DNA of 64,000 nt, from the NCBI RefSeq assembly GCF_020618475.1, contig NZ_CP085336.1, positions 868,001 through 932,000 on the forward strand, in the 5' to 3' direction. The translations under genes and the position numbers were made by a program. The notes under the pieces were generated by a model that ran no database searches, had not been told where the DNA came from, and saw nothing but the letters and a program-made list of their open reading frames with translations. This stretch comes from Haladaptatus halobius. GTDB lineage: Archaea; Halobacteriota; Halobacteria; Halobacteriales; Haladaptataceae. How positions within the stretch are numbered: the stretch's first letter is position 1; every line of letters begins with the position of its first letter. Of the stretch, positions 53,217 to 62,085 are shown one piece after another.

Positions 53217-54620
53217 ATGGACTGGACGGAACGACTCCCGCCACGACCGTGGCTCGTGCGCGGTGTCGTCTTACTGCTGGTCGTCGCCCTGCTCGCGCCC
53301 TCCGCCGTCTCCGCGGTAACGTACGACCAAGAGGAATCGAATCTCCAAAAAGGCACCATCGAGAGTCCCGCCAACGGAACGACGGTCATCAGCGTCCAAG
53401 GGTTCCACTTCCAAGGGAAGGGGAACAGGAAAAAGCCCGCCCGTCTCGTCGCCGTCGGCCCGAGAGGGAACGTCGAGTGGGTACACAACGGGTCGAAAGA
53501 GGGTGCGACGTGGTTCTACGACGTCGATCCCTTAAAGAACGGAAACCTGCTCGTCACGTCGACCCAGCGCGGCGGGACGCTCGTCTACGAGTACAATCCG
53601 GAGACGAAGGAGAAGGTGTGGAAGCAGTTCCTCGAAATCCACGACACGCACGACGTCGACCTCATCAACAACGGGTCGCAGTTGCTCGTCGCCAACATGC
53701 GCGCTTACAACAAGAGCACCGGAAAGAACGACGACAGCATCTACGTCTACGACTTGGAGAAAGACGAGATCGTCTGGCGCTGGTACTTCCGCAACTACTA
53801 CGAGAAGAGCGCCGGGATGGACGAGTACACGGGTGACTGGACGCACGTGAACGACGTGGACAAGATCGGCCCCGGTAAGTACATGGCCGACTCCCGGAAC
53901 ATGGACGAAGTGCTCGTCATCGACCGCGAGACGAATAACGTCACGATGAAACTCGGCCAGGATGGTGGCAATCACGACATCATCTACGAACAACACAACC
54001 CCGACTACCTCGAAAGCGAGTCGGGTACTCCGACCATCCTCGTCGCCGACTCGCACAATCACCGCGTCGTCGAGTACGCGAAACGCGGAAACGACTGGGA
54101 GAAGACGTGGGAGATGGGGTCGTCGGAGAAGTTCAACTGGCCCCGCGACGCCGACCGGTTGCCGAACGGCAACACGCTCATCGTGGACTCCTCGAACCAC
54201 CGCGTCATCGAAGTGACGCCGAAGGGGAAGATCGTCTGGGAGTTTTACTCCCCGTGGCTCCCCTACGACGCCGAGCGAGTCGCCCACGGCGGCGGTTCCA
54301 ACGGCCCGACCATGGCCGACCAAGGCGTGACTGGCAAGTACCAAGTCCACGGCAGCACGAACGTCGACCCCGGCACCGGCGACCGCGTGAAGATGTCCGT
54401 CCTGCTCGGAAATACGTTCAGCGAAACGTCGATCGAGGACGACATGCGACAGTACGGCGAGCAGTGGGATCAGGCGACGCCGTTCATCCGCCCCATTTGG
54501 ATGAACGAGTACGCCTTCATCGCCGCGCTGTTCGCTATCGTGCTGTTGCTCGGCTTTGTCGTCGGTGAACTCGTGTACCAGCGAAAGCGAATCTACTACG
54601 GCGTGCGGCGGTTAGCCTGA
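53217..54620 (+). CDS. Arylsulfotransferase (ASST)-like membrane-anchored protein
   Basis: 467 residues. N-terminal signal/anchor helix (GVVLLLVVALLAPSAVSAV), then a six-bladed-propeller-like domain with repeating units such as VWKQFLEIHDTHDVDLINNG, RNMDEVLVIDRETNN and RDADRLPNGNTLIVDSSNHRV. One C-terminal helix (FIAALFAIVLLLGFVVG) and a basic tail follow. ASST proteins transfer sulphate between phenols; conserved His residues (HDTHD, GGNHDI, SNHRV) may form the active site. Haloarchaeal relatives of this type lack proven function. Confidence 0.8.
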   Translation: MDWTERLPPRPWLVRGVVLLLVVALLAPSAVSAVTYDQEESNLQKGTIESPANGTTVISVQGFHFQGKGNRKKPARLVAVGPRGNVEWVHNGSKEGATWFYDVDPLKNGNLLVTSTQRGGTLVYEYNPETKEKVWKQFLEIHDTHDVDLINNGSQLLVANMRAYNKSTGKNDDSIYVYDLEKDEIVWRWYFRNYYEKSAGMDEYTGDWTHVNDVDKIGPGKYMADSRNMDEVLVIDRETNNVTMKLGQDGGNHDIIYEQHNPDYLESESGTPTILVADSHNHRVVEYAKRGNDWEKTWEMGSSEKFNWPRDADRLPNGNTLIVDSSNHRVIEVTPKGKIVWEFYSPWLPYDAERVAHGGGSNGPTMADQGVTGKYQVHGSTNVDPGTGDRVKMSVLLGNTFSETSIEDDMRQYGEQWDQATPFIRPIWMNEYAFIAALFAIVLLLGFVVGELVYQRKRIYYGVRRLA

Positions 54621-54654
54621 TTACGCCTGTTCGACTCGCCCGCCGATTCCACCG

Positions 54655-55110
54655 ATGATCACGAAACGACGATTCACGAAGTCCATTCCGATGGAGATAC
54701 TCCCCCTGTCGGGCTGTATCTCGCTCCACAATCTCCTGTACGACGGCGGTCATTCGGTGTCCGTGTCGAACCACGCTTCCGGAGACGTAACGTTCGAAGT
54801 ACGTATCACCCGCGTCGAATCTTCGAAGATCGTATTCGACGAAAGCGGTTCCGTGGTGAGTGACGAGGCGGTTCGGTTCGACGAGCCGTTCGACGTACGA
54901 CGTGGCGATTACACCGTGAACATCGACGTGGAATCGGAATTGTCCGACGAGTATCTGTGGAAAGACCCGGCGAGTTCGGATCTTCTCATCGTCAGAATAT
55001 ACAACGAAAAAATCAAGATGGCGGCGGTGACGCCGGAGAGCAATTCGGAGTTCGAACCTTCTACCGTCGTGGAAACGGGCTACCGAACTCCGACCGTCCG
55101 AAACTACTGA
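54655..55110 (+). CDS. Hypothetical protein, possible secreted lipoprotein
   Basis: 151 residues. The N-terminus (MITKRRFTKSIPMEILPLSGC) is basic and ends in a lipobox-like LSGC, but the hydrophobic stretch is weak. The mature part is beta-rich with VSVSNHASGDVTFEVRITRV. It overlaps the NuoI gene by 7 nt on the other strand (convergent). No known family. Confidence 0.5.
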   Translation: MITKRRFTKSIPMEILPLSGCISLHNLLYDGGHSVSVSNHASGDVTFEVRITRVESSKIVFDESGSVVSDEAVRFDEPFDVRRGDYTVNIDVESELSDEYLWKDPASSDLLIVRIYNEKIKMAAVTPESNSEFEPSTVVETGYRTPTVRNY

Positions 55111-55565
55111 TAATCCACGTCCCCTTCGCCTTCGCCGATCCACGCACCCCTATCGGGCTCCCGCGATTCCAGCGGGTCGATGTCCTTGTACCACGGGACG
55201 TTCTTCAACTGTTCTTTATTGTAGACGAGGTCGTCTTTCGTATCGCCCGTGAACTCGAAGTTCTGGGTCAGCAAAATCGCGTCCACCGGGCAGACTTCCT
55301 CGCACAATCGACAGTAGATGCACTGGCCGACGTGGAGGTTGTACTGCTCGCCGTTTCGTTGCTCGTCCATCACGATCTGGATGGTGTCGTTCGGACAGAC
55401 GTTCTCGCATTGGCGACACCAGATGCAGCGCTCCTGACTGAACTTGTGGATGCCGCGGAAGCGCGGGCTGACCTCTGGTGCGACGTCGGGGTACTCCACC
55501 GTGAACGTCGACCCGTCCAGCGCGTGTCGCATCGTCGTCGCCATCGATTTCAGTATCCCGATCAT
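55104..55565 (-). CDS. nuoI: NADH dehydrogenase-like subunit I (two 4Fe-4S ferredoxin)
   Basis: 153 residues with both ferredoxin motifs intact: CIWCRQCENVCP and CIYCRLCEEVCP. It passes electrons through two 4Fe-4S clusters toward the NuoB cluster. The ATG overlaps the NuoCD stop (ATGA), so it is directly downstream; nuoH, which would normally lie between nuoCD and nuoI in haloarchaea, is absent, and no nuoJ follows. Confidence 0.88.
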   Translation of the reverse strand: MIGILKSMATTMRHALDGSTFTVEYPDVAPEVSPRFRGIHKFSQERCIWCRQCENVCPNDTIQIVMDEQRNGEQYNLHVGQCIYCRLCEEVCPVDAILLTQNFEFTGDTKDDLVYNKEQLKNVPWYKDIDPLESREPDRGAWIGEGEGDVDYQ

Positions 55566-57205
55566 CGGTCGACGCTCCCGAGCACGATGTCGAGGCTCCC
55601 CAGCGACGCGATGAGGTCCGGCACGTACTCGCCGGTCGCCATCTCCGGAAGCGCGGAGAGGTTGTGGAAACACGGACTTCGGATCTTGAAGCGCGCCGGT
55701 TTCGACGTGTTGTCGGAGCGAATGTAGACGCCGAGTTCGCCCTTCGCTGCTTCGACCGCGCGGTACGTTTCGGCGTCCATCGGCGGTTTGAGCGTCCGGG
55801 GGACGTTTGACTGGAGTTCGCGGTCGTCCTCGGGCCACTCGTCGAGCAGTTGGATGCACTGCTCGACGATTCTGGCCGACTGCTCGACCTCCCGAAGCCG
55901 AACCAGCACGCGCGAGTAGTTGTCGCAGCCGGGCTCCGTAACGACTTCCCAGTCGAGTTGGTCGTAGTAGCCGTAGGGGTCGTCGCGGCGCAGGTCGTAA
56001 TCGACGCCCGACCCGCGGGCGACCGGCCCCGTCACGCCGTACTCCTTCGCAACGTCAGGTTCGAGTACACCGGTGTCGACGCACCGAAGCTGGAATATCT
56101 CGTTGTTCGTGAGGAGGTTGTGGTACTCTTCGAGCGCCCGCGGTAACTCGTCGACGAAATCCAGCGTCTTGTCGAAGAACTCCTGCCGAGGTTCGGGAAC
56201 GTCCCAGATGACGCCGCCGAGGCGGAAGTAGTTGAACATCATGCGCTGGCCCGTCAAGTCCTCCAAGATGCTCTGGGCCTTCTCGCGGTCGCGGAACGAG
56301 TACTGGAAGATGGCGGTGAAGTCGCCGTACACGTCCAGTGCGAACGTTCCGAGGGCGAGGAAGTGGCCCGCCATCCGCGAGAGTTCGACCCCGAGCGTCC
56401 GAAGCACCTTCGCGTAGTCGGGAACGTCGATGTCGGCGAGATCTTCGATGGCTCGCGCGTACGCCCACTCGTTGGTCATGTTCGCGGTGTAGTCCCAGCG
56501 GTCGGGGTACGGCATTATCTCGTGCCGGTAGTTGCCCGACTGGGCCATCTGCTCCTCGCAGCGGTGGAGGTAGCCGACGTCCGGTTCCACGTCGAGCACC
56601 TGCTCGCCGTCCAACACGGTCTCCAGGTGGAGGACGCCGTGCGTGGCAGGATGGTGCGGTCCGATGTTGATGAAGATGGTGTCCGCATCGCCGCCGACGT
56701 GGTCTTCCAACAGCGGATTCCGGTGCTCTTCTAGCGTCACTATCTGCGGTCGGTCTTGGTCGTAATCCAGCGAGAGCGGGTGTCCCTGCCACGTCTCGGG
56801 CAGTAGTATCCGCCGCATGTCCGGATGTCCGTCGTACTCGATGCCGACGAGGTCGTGTGCCTCGCGTTCGTGCCAGTTCGCGGTGCGGTAGACGGGTTCC
56901 GCCGTCTGACTCGTCGGCTCGTCCGTGCTCGTCGGGACGACGACGCTCACCTCCTGTCGCGGGTCGGCGTACTTCTTCAGGTGGTAGATGCTCTCGTAGC
57001 GGTCGTGGTACTGTTGGGCCGTCAGACACGAGAGGTGGTCGAATCCGGCCTCGTCGCGCAGGATGGTGAGCACGTCCTGCACCTCGTCGGGCCGAATCAC
57101 GAAGCCCGGCGCGTTGAAGTGGTTGTCACGGCCGACGACGTGGTCGCCGAGCAACTCCGCGAGTTCGTCGCCGTTCACTAGCGGTTCCTGCACTCCCGAA
57201 CTCAC
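55562..57205 (-). CDS. nuoCD: Fused NADH dehydrogenase-like subunits C and D
   Basis: 547 residues. The N-terminal NuoC part includes ANWHEREAHDLVGIEYDGHPDMRRILLPETWQGHPL; the NuoD part starts NIGPHHPATHGVLHLETVLDGE and has SGNYRHEIMPYPDRWDY and GVELSRMAGHFLALG. In a full complex these form the quinone-binding module. Fusion of C and D is normal in haloarchaea. ATG overlaps the NuoB stop. Confidence 0.9.
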   Translation of the reverse strand: MSSGVQEPLVNGDELAELLGDHVVGRDNHFNAPGFVIRPDEVQDVLTILRDEAGFDHLSCLTAQQYHDRYESIYHLKKYADPRQEVSVVVPTSTDEPTSQTAEPVYRTANWHEREAHDLVGIEYDGHPDMRRILLPETWQGHPLSLDYDQDRPQIVTLEEHRNPLLEDHVGGDADTIFINIGPHHPATHGVLHLETVLDGEQVLDVEPDVGYLHRCEEQMAQSGNYRHEIMPYPDRWDYTANMTNEWAYARAIEDLADIDVPDYAKVLRTLGVELSRMAGHFLALGTFALDVYGDFTAIFQYSFRDREKAQSILEDLTGQRMMFNYFRLGGVIWDVPEPRQEFFDKTLDFVDELPRALEEYHNLLTNNEIFQLRCVDTGVLEPDVAKEYGVTGPVARGSGVDYDLRRDDPYGYYDQLDWEVVTEPGCDNYSRVLVRLREVEQSARIVEQCIQLLDEWPEDDRELQSNVPRTLKPPMDAETYRAVEAAKGELGVYIRSDNTSKPARFKIRSPCFHNLSALPEMATGEYVPDLIASLGSLDIVLGSVDR

Positions 57206-57924
57206 GGCGAATCCACCCAGTTGTAGCGCATGACGAGCGTATCCTCGTCGATTCGGTCGGCGAGCGATTCGACCAGTTCGTCGCGTTCGAGGTCGCCGAA
57301 CTGCTCCAGTTCATACGGCTTCACGACGACCGGACTCGCCTCGCCGTGTGCGATTCGTTCCTGTAACTTGGCGATGCCGTAGATGAGCGCCTCGGGGCGC
57401 GGCGGGCACCCGGGGACGTGGATGTCGCACGGGATGACCTCTTCCGCGCCCTTGATGACGTTGTATCCTCCTTGGAACGGGCCGCCGGAACAGGTGCACG
57501 ATCCCATGCTCACGACGAACTTGGGTTCGGGCATCTGGTCGTAGACGCGCTTCATCCGGGGCGCGAACTTCGAGACGATGGTTCCCGGCACGATGATGAC
57601 GTCGGCCTGTCGCGGCGAGGCGCGCGGCACCCCCGCTCCGAAGCGGTCTAAGTCGTGTTTGACGGCGTAGGTGTGCATCATCTCGATGCTACAGCAGGCG
57701 ATGCCGAACTGGAGCACGAACATCGACGACCCCCGCACCCAGTTCATGAACGAATCGAACTTCGTGAGGATGAACGGCGTGGTTCCGAGCGCGTCTCGGA
57801 GCTTCGAGTCGAACCGACCCGGCAGCTCCTCTTTTGCACGAGCACGACTAGCCGGTGCCGCAAGCTGTTCGTCCGATGGACTGTCCTCCTGTATTGGCTG
57901 TGTTTTATCACTCACGTTCCCCAC
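57202..57924 (-). CDS. nuoB: NADH dehydrogenase-like subunit B
   Basis: 240 residues. The N2-cluster cysteines are all present: GIACCSIEMM, SMGSCTCSGGPF and VPGCPPRPEALIYG. An N-terminal extension of about 60 acidic/basic residues precedes the fold. First gene of a three-gene operon; a promoter is likely in the 87-bp gap upstream (GAATATTCATAAC on the minus strand). No nuoA is found upstream; the neighbour is hflX on the same strand. Confidence 0.9.
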   Translation of the reverse strand: MGNVSDKTQPIQEDSPSDEQLAAPASRARAKEELPGRFDSKLRDALGTTPFILTKFDSFMNWVRGSSMFVLQFGIACCSIEMMHTYAVKHDLDRFGAGVPRASPRQADVIIVPGTIVSKFAPRMKRVYDQMPEPKFVVSMGSCTCSGGPFQGGYNVIKGAEEVIPCDIHVPGCPPRPEALIYGIAKLQERIAHGEASPVVVKPYELEQFGDLERDELVESLADRIDEDTLVMRYNWVDSP

Positions 57925-58011
57925 CCCTTGCCCGCGTTGACGGGCGTCAGAGGCCGTTAGGGAGGGACAGTTATGAATATTCGGGGTGGTTCGACGTGGT
58001 CGACGCGGGAT

Positions 58012-59298
58012 TTAAGGAGAAATCGCGTCGGCCTTTGCCGTCGCTCGCTCGGCCACGCCGTGGTCTGCGGCAAACTCCACGACGACCTGCTCGCTATCGT
58101 CCGGATACCGCACCGACTCGACGCGGGCGTGGTCGTATAGCCATGAGAGGAACGTCATCGTCTCGCTCGTGTTGGGAAGTTCCAGTCTGTCGGTCTCCAA
58201 GTCGGGCAGTTCGTCGGCGATTCGCTCCCGGAGCGCGTCGATACCCGTCCCCTCGGTCGTGCTCACGACGACGGGGGCGGGCGCGAGATCGGCGATTTCC
58301 GCGACTCGTTCGTCCAGTTCGCCGTCCGCGACGCGGTCCGCCTTGTTGAGAACCGTGAGGACTCGATCCGCCTCGCCGTCGAGCAGGTCGCGCGAGGTTT
58401 GCAGTTTCTCACGCAGTTCGGGCAGCGGGTCGCTCGCGTCCGCGACGAGACAGACGAGATCCGCCTCATACGTCTCTGTCAGCGTCGCTTCGAACGATTC
58501 GACCAGCCAGTGGGGCAGGTCTTGGATGAATCCGACCGTGTCCGTGACGAGCGTCTTTCGTTCCCGAATCTCGGCCCGGCGGATCGTCGTTTCGAGCGTC
58601 TTGAAGAGACGGTCTTCGACCGCGGCGCTCTCGTGGAGGTCGTCGTGACGCTCCGGGTCGAGTTCCATCTCGTCTGCCAGCCGCCGCAGGAGCGTCGATT
58701 TCCTGGCGTTCGTGTAGCCCGCGAGCGCCACGAGGTCGAATCCCGACTCCCGACGCTTTTTGCGTCGCTGGTCGCCGACGTCGGAGAGGCTGTCGGGTTT
58801 CGATTCGATTCGGTCTTTGATGTCGGTGATACGCCGGTTTTCTTTCTCCCCGAGACCGCCCCGCGCCCGACGCTCGTTCGCCGCTTCCTTTTCGAGTCTG
58901 ATCTCCGCTTGTACGCGGGGGCGTTCGTACCGGAGTTGTGCGAGTTTAACCTGCAACTTCGCGCGGCGGGTTCCGGCCTGCTGGCTGAATATCTCCAGCA
59001 CGAGTCGATACCGGTCGAGGATCTCGGTCTCGTCGGGACACAGTCGTCCGAGTTCGGAGGTCTGCTGTGGGCTGAGGGGGTTGTCGAAGATGACGGCGTT
59101 CGCGCCCACATCCGCGACTCTCTCGGCCAACTCCTCCGCTTTGCCGCGACCCAACTGATACGTCGAGTCCTCCGGCCGCGATTGGGTGACCGCGCCGACC
59201 ACCTCGTAGCCCGCCGCGTCGGCGAGCGCCCCTATCTTCGTCGTTTCCGCTGTTCCGCCGTCTGCTCGTTTTGCGATGATTGCTGAACCTGTTTGCAT
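58012..59298 (-). CDS. hflX: HflX-type GTPase with altered P-loop
   Basis: 428 residues with the HflX N-terminal domain, a long helical linker (LQVKLAQLRYERPRVQAEIRLEKE) and a G domain with switch-II-like DTVGFIQDLPHWLVESF and NKAD. The Walker A segment reads GYTNARKST where the family has GYTNAGKST: the P-loop glycine is Arg, encoded by AGG (58702-58704 on the plus strand reads CCT). This should disturb phosphate binding. The rest is intact. The ATG that starts MQTGSAIIAKR was chosen, 17 codons into the frame. Confidence 0.9.
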   Translation of the reverse strand: MQTGSAIIAKRADGGTAETTKIGALADAAGYEVVGAVTQSRPEDSTYQLGRGKAEELAERVADVGANAVIFDNPLSPQQTSELGRLCPDETEILDRYRLVLEIFSQQAGTRRAKLQVKLAQLRYERPRVQAEIRLEKEAANERRARGGLGEKENRRITDIKDRIESKPDSLSDVGDQRRKKRRESGFDLVALAGYTNARKSTLLRRLADEMELDPERHDDLHESAAVEDRLFKTLETTIRRAEIRERKTLVTDTVGFIQDLPHWLVESFEATLTETYEADLVCLVADASDPLPELREKLQTSRDLLDGEADRVLTVLNKADRVADGELDERVAEIADLAPAPVVVSTTEGTGIDALRERIADELPDLETDRLELPNTSETMTFLSWLYDHARVESVRYPDDSEQVVVEFAADHGVAERATAKADAISP

Positions 59299-59701
59299 GG
59301 TTGAATCGCGTGTGCGTCTCTTCGTCGGTACCTCGGCGAAAATCGCCACTCTGCGCTGATCGACGTGTCACGAACGAAACCGGGAGGGTCGGTGTGCGCC
59401 GTTGTCGTGAGGCGGACGACGACCCGACTGGTGCCCAGTCAGTGAAGGAGAGAGGTGGTCATGCTTCGACCTTGTTTGCCGAAACGAGCATCTATCTAAA
59501 AAAGGTACCGGAAGTGTCGGAACTCCGACTGGATGAGCGAGCGCCAGTCAGCCGCGACCGGAATGTCGGAAAATCGTCACAAAGCGGTTTCGGAACGGAT
59601 TTGGGCGAACAGCACACAGACGAACGAGAAGCGTTCGAAGCGAACGATTTCGCCGGCAGTGAGGTCGTCGAGCAACTACTCCGGAGCACAACTACCGAAA
59701 T
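59299..59701. other. 400-bp gap before the YeeE/YedE pair
   Basis: A plus-strand frame ends FGTDLGEQHTDEREAFEANDF...TTTEI with its TGA overlapping the next ATG, which could be the 3' end of a degraded upstream gene (in other haloarchaea sulphur-metabolism genes sit here). The rest has no coding signature. Confidence 0.2.
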
Positions 59702-60198
59702 ATGATACACGAACTGTCACCGCTGCTCACGTACGCCGAACTGTTCCCCCACGAACCACGCGATACGCCATCGGGGGCGTGCTCGTTGGTCTCGGGGTAG
59801 CGATCATCTATCTCGGAACCGGCATCATCGCCGGCGCGAGCACGTTTCTCGAATCGACGCTGTCGTACGCCTCGACCCGTCCGCGATTCCAGTGGTCGAA
59901 GTACGTCGCGTCCCGTGATTGGCGCGTCGTCTTCACGCTGGGAATCGTCGGCGGAGCGGCCGTCTATCGGATCGTTTTCCACGGCGATATCTGGACGATG
60001 GACGTACAGTGGTGGCGACTGCTCGGAGGTGGCATCTTGGTCGGCGTCGGCACGCGCCTCGGGAAGGGGTGTACGTCCGGCCACGGCGTCTGTGGTGTCG
60101 GTTCGGCATCCTCGACGTCCATCGTCAACGTGGCGACGTTCGTGGTCGTGGCGGTCGGCACCGCGCAACTGGTGCAGGCGGTGGGGGTGTCGCCGTGA
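59702..60198 (+). pseudogene. YeeE/YedE-family transporter, first half, one frameshift
   Basis: Starts MIHELSPLLTYAELFPHEP, then a one-base shift near 59760 connects to RYAIGGVLVGLGVAIIYLGTG and the full set of YeeE motifs: GASTFLESTLSYAS, WRLLGGGILVGVGTRLGKGCTSGHGVCG. The conserved Cys in GKGCTSGHG is kept. Paired half-size YeeE/YedE proteins carry thiosulfate or related sulphur compounds. Its stop overlaps the next gene's GTG. Confidence 0.75.
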
Positions 60199-60733
60199 GT
60201 TCCGATGACCACGGTTCGCTGTTCGCGTCGCTATACTGCTCGGTGGTCTCGTCTTCGGCTTCGGCCTCGGTTTCAGTCACATGGCGCGACCCGAAGTCGT
60301 CCTGAACTTCCTCCAGTTCGAGGATCTCGGCCTCCTCTTCGTGATGGGCGGCGCGGCGGTCGTGACGGGGACGACGTTCGCCGTCGCAACTCGCTTCCTC
60401 AGGAGCGCGCCGCTGACCGGCAGCGCGTACGCGCGACGGCTGAAGTCGTTCGACCGGGATGTCGTCGGTGATGGCGTCGTCTTCGGCGTCGGCTGGGACG
60501 TCTCCGGCATCTGTCCGGGGTCGGCCTACGCTAGCGTCGGCATCGGGAACTATCCGATGTTGCTCGGCGTCGCCGGGATGTTCATCGGTGCGTACCTACA
60601 GGACCGCTGGCGAGAACGCCGCGCGGAGCCGGACGGCGGACCGCAGCTGCCGACTGAACTCTCCGGAGTGTTGCACGAAGTATACAAACTATTTTACCTC
60701 CGTAGTTCCTACCGGGGTTCATACGATGGCTGA
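60195..60733 (+). pseudogene. YeeE/YedE-family transporter, second half, one frameshift
   Basis: Begins GTG (MSSDDH), overlapping the previous stop. A shift near 60210 links to FAVRVAILLGGLVFGFGLGFSHMARPEVVLNFLQFEDLGLLFVM and on to GVGWDVSGICPGSAYASVGIG. The Cys in GICPGS corresponds to the usual transport cysteine. The 3' end runs on into the following regulator's start, so the original stop may also be lost. Confidence 0.7.
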
Positions 60734-61124
60734 TTCGATGGCAGAGTACCTCCAGCAGGATATGGAGTGTGAAGGGCTGCTGGAGTGTATTCACGGACTC
60801 AAAGAACTCGACAGGAAGTGTTATCAAGTCGTGATCGACGGCGACGAACCGATGACCATCGACGAGATAGCGGAGCGCATCGACCGCGAACGCTCCACCG
60901 CCTACCGCTCCATCCAACGACTGCTACAGGCCGGCTTCATCCAGAAAGAGCAGGTGAACTACGAACAGGGTGGCTACTACCACGTCTATCGACCGACCGA
61001 CCCCGGCGAAGTGTCCCGCGACATGCAACGGATGTTGAATGAGTGGTACGCCAAGATGGGCCAACTGATTCAGGAGTTCGAGGACAAGTACGGCGAGACG
61101 GAGCAGCCGACTCCGACCGTGTGA
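60726..61124 (+). CDS. Winged-helix (TrmB/ArsR-like) regulator
   Basis: 132 residues. CEGLLECIHGLKELDRKCYQVVIDGDEPMTIDEIAERIDRERSTAYRSIQRLLQAGFIQK is a classic winged helix, followed by a helical tail (VSRDMQRMLNEWYAKMGQLIQEF) that likely mediates dimers. The Cys pair C15/C20 (MECEGLLEC) could sense sulphur or redox state. It sits directly after the YeeE/YedE pair and probably regulates it; it is intact although the transporter genes are broken. Confidence 0.8.
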   Translation: MADSMAEYLQQDMECEGLLECIHGLKELDRKCYQVVIDGDEPMTIDEIAERIDRERSTAYRSIQRLLQAGFIQKEQVNYEQGGYYHVYRPTDPGEVSRDMQRMLNEWYAKMGQLIQEFEDKYGETEQPTPTV

Positions 61125-61464
61125 TCCCGGTCTGGCGCGATAAACCACCTCGTAATCTCGCCATGACCCGGTAATCGCCCGACACCGACCGACCCGAGTG
61201 TTTATATACGATAGCGGAACCACTTCGCCCCGAATGGATCGACCGTGAGATTGGCTGTTGGCAGCTATGTGGTTCCTACGGCCGTCGCTGCCGTCTCGTA
61301 CCCGTTCCGTTTCGAGTCTGCTACCGTCTCCTGCGGAGCATAGCCGACGTTTCCGCTCACGGGGACTCGCGCTGTGGCCTCCCGAAGATTCCGTCTTCTC
61401 GCGGTCGGAGAAGCGAGGATCGTCGCCGATAGTCATTTCCCGATTGCGAGCGAGATACGGAGGG

Positions 61465-61893
61465 ATGTACGACCGTATCCTCCTCCCGACGGATGGAAGC
61501 GAGACGACCGAGAAAGCCGTTCGACAGGCGCTCGACATCGCGACGACCTACGACGCGACCCTCCATGTCGTCTCGGTGGTAGACCAGACGGTCGTTCCGC
61601 CGGACGTTCGCGCCGACATCCTCTACGACGAACTCGAAGACGAGGCCGACGACGCGGTGAACGATACCGAGACGAGAGCGGAGGAAGCGGGAATCGAGGT
61701 GGAGACCGCCGTGCTCCAAGGAACGCCGCACCGCGCCATCCTCGACTACGCCAACGAACACGACATCGACCTCATCGTGATGGGCACCCACGGTCGTCGG
61801 GGACTCGACCGCTATCTTCTCGGAAGTGTCACGGAGAAAGTGGTGCGAGTCTCCGACGTTCCCGTGCTCACGGTTCGGATGGAGAGCGAGTAG
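61465..61893 (+). CDS. Universal stress protein (UspA family)
   Basis: 142 residues. MYDRILLPTDGSETTEKAVRQAL start, AVLQGTPHRAILDYA, and the ATP-binding end VMGTHGRRGLDRYLLGSVTEKVVR. Binds ATP or AMP and helps under stress; haloarchaea have many copies. A TATA-like TTTATATAC (61200-61208) lies about 260 nt upstream, so the 5' structure is unclear. The preceding 340-bp gap shows no gene. Confidence 0.9.
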   Translation: MYDRILLPTDGSETTEKAVRQALDIATTYDATLHVVSVVDQTVVPPDVRADILYDELEDEADDAVNDTETRAEEAGIEVETAVLQGTPHRAILDYANEHDIDLIVMGTHGRRGLDRYLLGSVTEKVVRVSDVPVLTVRMESE

Positions 61894-62085
61894 GCCGGAT
61901 TCGAGCAGGCGGTTCGAGCGGGCGAGTCGGTCGAACGCGAGGCGGTATTGAAGCGCTCAAATACGGTATAATCCGGCGTTTCAGCCGATTAAGACGGCGT
62001 TTCACGTCGTGGGTTTTTGTCGATGGCGCACGTAGCCCGCGACGGGTGGACGGGAAATGAGAGACACGCAGAATGACCGGGGCAG

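Noticed and set aside
59238..59258. ORB-like TCGTTTCCGCTGTTCC
   Set aside because: It lies inside the hflX coding sequence, lacks the C-rich entry, and is explained by ordinary codons.
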